NCBI GenBank assembly: GCA_029940175.1
Contig: JAOZRM010000103.1
Span: 1 to 10,864 of the forward strand
DNA: 10,864 bases
Origin: Candidatus Sabulitectum sp.
GTDB taxonomy: Bacteria; Fermentibacterota; Fermentibacteria; Fermentibacterales; JCC-6
Reading direction: 5' to 3'
Shown here: piece by piece, positions 6,181 to 10,864 of the stretch
Position numbering within the stretch: position 1 is the stretch's first letter
How the letters are laid out: each line of letters opens with the position of its first letter
Made by a program: the position numbers and the translations under genes
Notes under the pieces: model-generated
Database searches by the model: none
Told to the model about the DNA's origin: nothing
The model's input: only the letters and a program-made list of their open reading frames with translations

Positions 6181-8358
6181 ATGTCAAAAAAGAAAGCTGA
6201 AACATTTCAGGTAAATGAGAGCGTGTCCGATCTCTGCATCGCGGACATGGAGATCACAGAACTCATTATATCCGCAGACATCGGTGTGCTTCATCTTGAG
6301 AACTCCACAATTGCATGCATAGTTATCGACGAAGGAATAACCATTCCCACAGTTAAAATAAGCAATTGTATAATAACGGATAGTCGGCATCTCTTTGGGG
6401 TAGATAAACTTACAACAGTAAGCATCTCAGGAAGCTCAATCGAAAGCATTGATCTGAGCAACATGAATATTCAGGCTTTTACACTGATACATTCAAGAGT
6501 CAGTGGGAATGTATTGCTTACAGGATGCCACATCACAGGTGAAATTACAATCAGCAGTACAAGAATTCAAGGCTGTATCAGACTGGATTCGGCCAGCATC
6601 ATGTGCCCTGATGGAATTGTATGCACTCATAATACAATACAGGGCAATATCGAATTATCTGACACTATTGTAAAAGGACAGTCGGATCTTTCACACTCTG
6701 AGATGAACAATCTAACTGCAAATGATTTCGAGAGCAGGGGTGGAGGATTCTCCCTTGCTCACTCAAAAGTCAATGGAAAACTTCAGCTTCAGAACTCGGT
6801 AATTGATGGAATTGCTGATTTTAACGGAATTGTTGTATGCGAGAATTCTGATGTAAAATACACAGTTTTCCATGGTTTATTCGATGCCGCAAACTCGAAG
6901 TGGCTGGGCAACCTGAATATCTCATATTACGCTGGTGAACTCAGTGGGAAAAGAATGCAGTTCAAGTCCGGGATCCATTTTGACAATTCCTACATCAAAG
7001 GCGACTTGCTGGCCCATAACACAGTAAACAATGGAGAGATGCTTTTCATTGATGCTGAAATACTGGGCAAATATGAACAGACCAATTCACAGATCAGTGG
7101 CATTGCCGTGTTCCAGAGAACGAAATTTGCTAACACAGTAAATTTTAATGGATCAAGGTTTCATTCGCAATTCCTGCTTGATACAATAAAAGCAAAAAAC
7201 ATACAGTTGGACAGAACTTACCATAATGATTGTGCAACCATTAAGAACAGCGAGATCAATAACTTCTTTCATGGACGGGATTCGCATTTCGCAGGAGGCC
7301 TGAAAATTAGTTCATCCTGGTTTCATGGAGAATTCGTTCTTCAAGGGTCCAGTATAGACGCTGAACTGATTGTACATAATTCTACTTTCCACTCGGAATT
7401 CCATCTAAAAAAGCTGACCACCTTTCCTCGACTGAAATTGATTGAAATATCGAAATCACATTTCGACGGAATTGCAGATCTGTCAAACACAAACATTACA
7501 GCCGACATGACAGTACTGAAAGACTGCTATTTCGGCAGAAAATTTCTGTGGCATGAAAGCATACTTAACGTTCCTGAGATTTCATTTATCAATCTGGAAT
7601 TCAGTTCGATTGTGGATTTCAGGGCAACTGAATTCTCTTTGCCGAATTGCCTCAGTCTTACAAGGGTTACTACTGAAAATATTCTGCTCACAAGAGATCA
7701 ACTTCAAAATGCTCTGTACATGGCTAAGATCAAAGGAGACATGAAAGAAAAGGCATGGAGATATGAAAGAAACGCTGAAACATACCATTGGACCAAGGAT
7801 GTATTTGCCTGGAACAGGAAATACTCAGATCAGGATTGGGCAATTTATAATTACTTGAGAGAAAACACGAAGAAGAACATTTGCAAGGGGTTATCCAGGC
7901 CACTTGGAATCTCAAGGGTAATGAAAGCAGTATTTGTAGACTATCTGGGAATCTATCTGTTCTGGCGATTGGCATGCGGATTCGGATTAAGACTGCGATA
8001 CATGATCGGAGCATCAACTCTAATAATTGGAATGTTCGCCGTTGTGTACTCTATGAATCCTGATCAATTAGTGATCTGTGATGAAGCATACAATTCAATG
8101 ATCCAATCCAACCAGATCCAAATCACCGCTGAGGAGGCCGATGCACCCCGTGAAAATTATCAAACAGCTTTTACAGTGAACATGGGGCAATCACTGGAAT
8201 TCTCTGCTTCCATATTCACGGCAATGGCTTCAGGAGCAATGTTTACAAAAATATACAGTCCTTTGAATATTCTTGTAATCACAGAAGGCCTACTGGGAGT
8301 ATTGTTTACCACTTTGTTTATCGGATCTGCTATTCGCAAGGTGATAAGAACAGTGTAG
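6181..8358 (+). CDS. Pentapeptide-like beta-helix protein with C-terminal two-TM channel module (725 aa)
   Basis: Residues about 15-490 are a long run of short strand-turn repeats (for example GNVLLTGCHITGEITISST, GKLQLQNSVIDGIADFNG), indicating a right-handed beta-helix of the pentapeptide-repeat kind. A charged helical linker follows (about 500-580; LLTRDQLQNALYMAKIKGD then KAWRYERNAETY), as seen between the repeats and channel of known pentapeptide-repeat two-TM channels. The C-terminus has a hydrophobic stretch at 588-600, TM1 at about 607-626, an extracytoplasmic segment, a pore-helix-like SLEFSASIFTAMAS (671-684) and TM2 at about 694-716, ending in a basic IRKVIRTV. This is the order of Ion_trans_2 modules, but the filter position reads ASGAMF where potassium channels have TVGYGD, so ion selectivity cannot be assumed. 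ATG is the base right after the previous TAA, with AGAAGAG in the end of that gene: the two are probably translationally coupled. It may be the membrane effector or sensor of the operon (inference). Confidence 0.8.
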   Translation: MSKKKAETFQVNESVSDLCIADMEITELIISADIGVLHLENSTIACIVIDEGITIPTVKISNCIITDSRHLFGVDKLTTVSISGSSIESIDLSNMNIQAFTLIHSRVSGNVLLTGCHITGEITISSTRIQGCIRLDSASIMCPDGIVCTHNTIQGNIELSDTIVKGQSDLSHSEMNNLTANDFESRGGGFSLAHSKVNGKLQLQNSVIDGIADFNGIVVCENSDVKYTVFHGLFDAANSKWLGNLNISYYAGELSGKRMQFKSGIHFDNSYIKGDLLAHNTVNNGEMLFIDAEILGKYEQTNSQISGIAVFQRTKFANTVNFNGSRFHSQFLLDTIKAKNIQLDRTYHNDCATIKNSEINNFFHGRDSHFAGGLKISSSWFHGEFVLQGSSIDAELIVHNSTFHSEFHLKKLTTFPRLKLIEISKSHFDGIADLSNTNITADMTVLKDCYFGRKFLWHESILNVPEISFINLEFSSIVDFRATEFSLPNCLSLTRVTTENILLTRDQLQNALYMAKIKGDMKEKAWRYERNAETYHWTKDVFAWNRKYSDQDWAIYNYLRENTKKNICKGLSRPLGISRVMKAVFVDYLGIYLFWRLACGFGLRLRYMIGASTLIIGMFAVVYSMNPDQLVICDEAYNSMIQSNQIQITAEEADAPRENYQTAFTVNMGQSLEFSASIFTAMASGAMFTKIYSPLNILVITEGLLGVLFTTLFIGSAIRKVIRTV

Positions 8359-8385
8359 AGCACGGTTAACAACAAGAAACAAGAC

Positions 8386-8391
8386 AGGGAG
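8386..8391 (+). promoter_or_regulatory. Shine-Dalgarno AGGGAG for the TIR-STAND gene
   Basis: AGGGAG lies eight bases before ATG 8400 and eleven before a second ATG at 8403. The spacing favours 8400. The gap to the previous stop is 41 bases without a visible terminator, so the gene is likely in the same transcript. Confidence 0.6.
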
Positions 8392-8399
8392 AGAAACGC

Positions 8400-10864
8400 A
8401 TGATGCCTAAAATTTTTATCAGCCACTCACCACTGGATAAGAATATTGCCCACCGTGTAGTCTCCTATCTTGAATCCAATGGTCAACGCTGCTGGATTAC
8501 ACCCAGGGATGTTCCCGACAATACTGATCCTGCTGATGCCATAATTGACGCCATTGACTCGGCTTCCTGGATGATTCTTGTTCTGTCAGAACACTCAAAC
8601 AATTCTCCACAGGTGCGCCGCGAGCTTGAAAGAGCTGTCAGCAAGGGTATAACAATCATTCCTCTGATTATTGAAACAGTAGAGCTTGCGAAATGGATGC
8701 AATACTACATCTCAGCTCATCAGTGGTTTGATGTTACGAGTGTATCTCTGGAAAAGAAACTCTCAGAACTGCTGGATCTTTTCGAAACTGACAAAGATGT
8801 ATCAACAGACCTTTCATCTCTTACAGACGACCTGGACAAACTCTCTCTTGCTCTTGATACAGCAGAAGAAGAAACCGCACATCTACTTCCAGGAGAGAAA
8901 CGAAAAGTAACTGTTCTCAACATTCATACAGAACTATCAAAATCAGACCTGCCCGGATCAGCAAGGCAAAGCATATCAAAAACCATTGATAATCTTGTAG
9001 ATCGTTACCTCAAAGCATACAATGGCTACCTCGACAGCAGGAACAAGGAAACCTGCCGCTGTGTTTTCGGTCTTGAACATGCCCGGGAGGATGACACCCG
9101 CAGAGCCGTACGTTGCGGCATCCGCCTCTTCAACGGATTCAGCGAGCTGAATTCCGTTCTCAGGCAGAAGAACTTCACAGTTAACTTCGGTCTGGGAATA
9201 GCCTCAGGAAGCATTGAGGTTGAGCAAACAGGGAAAGATCATCCCGAATCAAGCGGCGAGCCATTCGCCACAGCTGAAACGCTCTCAAAAGCAGCATCCA
9301 ACGAACTGCTGTCAACAAAGTCAGTTTACAAAGTGAGCAAAGATCAGTTCATCTGGGAAAAGCATTCAAAAGATATTTACCGGATAGCAGACTACAGCAT
9401 AGCCGGTCCGGAAACAAAAACTCTCAGCATTCGTTCTCTTTTTGTAGGTCGAGACAAAGAACTCTCCACCCTTAAAGAACTCCTGGCGAGACAGAAACAG
9501 GGGACAGATAAAAACCGTAGAGACAAAGCAAAACACCTGGTTCTTGGAATCAAGGGAGAAGCCGGAATAGGCAAGTCACGGCTTGTTCATGAGTTTACCG
9601 GAAAGAACTGTCAGAGCGAAGAGATTCTGCTACTCAAAGGTCAATCCCTTTCCTACGCCCAACCCCCCTACTGGCTGTGGACAACTCTTCTTCGCAATCT
9701 GCTTAACATTGAACTTGGCAGTTCCATTTCTTATGACCAGTTCCTGACACGATTATCTAAAATGAGCCATGACGAGAAACTCATCAAATCAGCTCCTTTC
9801 CTCGCTGAATTACTATCAATAAAATCCTGTGACAAAAGGCTGGAACAGCTGGACAACAAGGCCATTGCTCTTGAAAAGAAAATCGCTGTGCGCACTCTAT
9901 TTCAGGCACTTTCAACAAACAAACAGATGGTTGTGATCCTTGAAGATCTCCACTGGATAGACAGCACAGACAAAGAGATGCTCGAGTTTGTTGTTGGCAA
10001 CTGCGATACAGATATGCCGGTCGCTTTTCTGCTGCTGTACAGACCGGAGCGTAAGGACGGCAGCAGAGTAGAATTCAAGATTCATCCCAACTACGCCGAA
10101 AGAGAAGAGATTCAGATAGTTGAAGTGGATGATAAAGCATGCGCCACTCTTGCTCAAGAGCTGCTTAAAGCAATCAGTGAAACCTCCATGGGTAAAATTG
10201 CACCGGACGCAGAACAGTTCCTGCTGGATCACTCCCAAGGCAATCCATTCTTCCTGGAGGAGCTGGTGCTTGACCTTGTTGAATCAAAAACACTAGCCAG
10301 TCAAGAAAATGAGTGGATATTCACTAAATCTCTGAAAGAAATATTTGTGCCCGAAAGCCTGACCGATCTTCTTCAATCCCGTCTGGACAGACTACCGGAA
10401 ACATGGAAGGATCTTCTTCAGTTCTCATCTGTACTTGGTATGGAGTTCCAGCTAAAACTGCTGAATATGCTCACAGAAAGAATCTCCGCCACCGGGAATG
10501 TCATAACAGGGCTTAACGGCCTGGAAAACAAGCAGATGCTATTGTGTGAAAGAAGCGCCTTTGCAAACAAATACCTGTTCAGGCATATCCTCGTACACGA
10601 TACTGCCTACTCCAACATACTTGAAGAAAATCTTCAAAAACTCCACAAAGCCGCAGCGGAAAGCATTGAAGAACTCTTCACCGGAGACAAAGAGGAAATT
10701 TCCGGTATCCTCTGCTACCACTACGAAAAGGCAGCAGTCATCCCCAAAGCAATCGAATGGGGCATGAAAGCCCTAAAAATTGCAGTTAAGAATTACAGCA
10801 ACGAAGAAGCCCTTAACCTCTCTGACAAACTTGAAAACTGGCTTGGTAACAATCCTGAAACCAC
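8400..10864 (+). CDS. TIR - degenerate class III cyclase - AAA_16/STAND ATPase, partial (821 aa visible)
   Basis: The frame is open to the window edge; the C-terminus is missing. Residues 4-112 are a TIR domain: KIFISHSPLD, CWITPRDVP (31-39), and VRRELERA with Glu75 at the position of the NADase catalytic Glu. Residues about 165-335 follow the class III nucleotidyl cyclase pattern (EKRKVTVL at 166-173, CVFGLEHAREDD at 221-232, GLGIASGSIEV at 264-274), but metal-binding Asp positions read His/Asn and Glu, and the AVNLAARL motif is replaced by PFATAETL, so it is probably inactive. From 348 (FVGRDKELSTL) runs a COG3899-type ATPase: Walker A GEAGIGKS (386-393), Walker B VVILEDLHWID (511-521), GNPFFLEEL (614-622), a winged-helix-like part at about 650-690, and FRHILVHDTAY (727-737). 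Helical, TPR-like sequence begins near 785. TIR domains of this type can cleave NAD+; STAND modules usually oligomerise on ligand sensing. This makes it the likely sensor and enzyme of the operon. Confidence 0.88.
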   Translation, partial: MMPKIFISHSPLDKNIAHRVVSYLESNGQRCWITPRDVPDNTDPADAIIDAIDSASWMILVLSEHSNNSPQVRRELERAVSKGITIIPLIIETVELAKWMQYYISAHQWFDVTSVSLEKKLSELLDLFETDKDVSTDLSSLTDDLDKLSLALDTAEEETAHLLPGEKRKVTVLNIHTELSKSDLPGSARQSISKTIDNLVDRYLKAYNGYLDSRNKETCRCVFGLEHAREDDTRRAVRCGIRLFNGFSELNSVLRQKNFTVNFGLGIASGSIEVEQTGKDHPESSGEPFATAETLSKAASNELLSTKSVYKVSKDQFIWEKHSKDIYRIADYSIAGPETKTLSIRSLFVGRDKELSTLKELLARQKQGTDKNRRDKAKHLVLGIKGEAGIGKSRLVHEFTGKNCQSEEILLLKGQSLSYAQPPYWLWTTLLRNLLNIELGSSISYDQFLTRLSKMSHDEKLIKSAPFLAELLSIKSCDKRLEQLDNKAIALEKKIAVRTLFQALSTNKQMVVILEDLHWIDSTDKEMLEFVVGNCDTDMPVAFLLLYRPERKDGSRVEFKIHPNYAEREEIQIVEVDDKACATLAQELLKAISETSMGKIAPDAEQFLLDHSQGNPFFLEELVLDLVESKTLASQENEWIFTKSLKEIFVPESLTDLLQSRLDRLPETWKDLLQFSSVLGMEFQLKLLNMLTERISATGNVITGLNGLENKQMLLCERSAFANKYLFRHILVHDTAYSNILEENLQKLHKAAAESIEELFTGDKEEISGILCYHYEKAAVIPKAIEWGMKALKIAVKNYSNEEALNLSDKLENWLGNNPET

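Noticed and set aside
6181..8358. Calling the channel module a potassium channel
   Set aside because: The TVGYGD filter signature is absent; only the TM-pore-TM layout is supported.
1..10864. tRNA, rRNA, CRISPR array, insertion sequence, attachment sites
   Set aside because: Looked for on both strands; no cloverleaf, regularly spaced repeat, transposase or integrase frame, or flanking direct repeat was seen.

Overview
The window looks like bacterial chromosomal DNA of moderate-to-low GC from an uncultured Gram-negative lineage. A PQQ-type beta-propeller export protein sits at the left edge. Beside it is the decayed tail of a secreted protein with a FlgD-like immunoglobulin C-terminal domain, a tail type common in FCB-type and candidate phyla such as Fermentibacteria, WOR-3 or Eisenbacteria. 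The exact phylum is a guess. No rRNA, tRNA, CRISPR array, transposase or integrase was seen.

Left edge to 1062: a partial minus-strand gene (1-617) for an exported beta-propeller protein, then 445 bases without an intact gene. Inside this gap, on the minus strand (736-933), lies a relic of a FlgD-like Ig domain. It keeps its C-terminal end but has an internal stop and no 5' part.

1063-4934, minus strand: two genes, both apparently starting at TTG behind good Shine-Dalgarno sequences. The upstream one (3894-4934) encodes a 346-residue membrane protein with a signal peptide, of unknown function. The downstream one (1063-3768) encodes a 901-residue protein with two Tudor/agenet-like SH3 barrels, about five TPRs and two complete CbbX/CfxQ-type AAA+ modules.

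4935-5475: a 541-base divergent intergenic region with a perfect 17-bp palindrome, ATTC microrepeats and a candidate plus-strand promoter.

5476-10864, plus strand: a tight three-gene operon. Gene 1 (234 aa) has the nicotinamidase/isochorismatase fold pattern, but all three catalytic triad positions appear replaced. Gene 2 (725 aa), starting on the base after gene 1's stop, is a long pentapeptide-like beta-helix followed by a two-TM channel-like module whose selectivity filter does not match the potassium-channel consensus. Gene 3 (821 residues visible, running off the edge) is a TIR domain, a degenerate class III cyclase domain and an AAA_16/STAND-type ATPase.

The most interesting reading is that the plus operon, perhaps with the divergent AAA+ operon, is an undescribed NAD-linked signalling or defence system. 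In this model TIR would hydrolyse NAD+, the nicotinamidase-like pseudoenzyme would bind a nicotinamide-type ligand, and the beta-helix channel would act on the membrane. Gene order and domains are read from the sequence; the functional model is inference.
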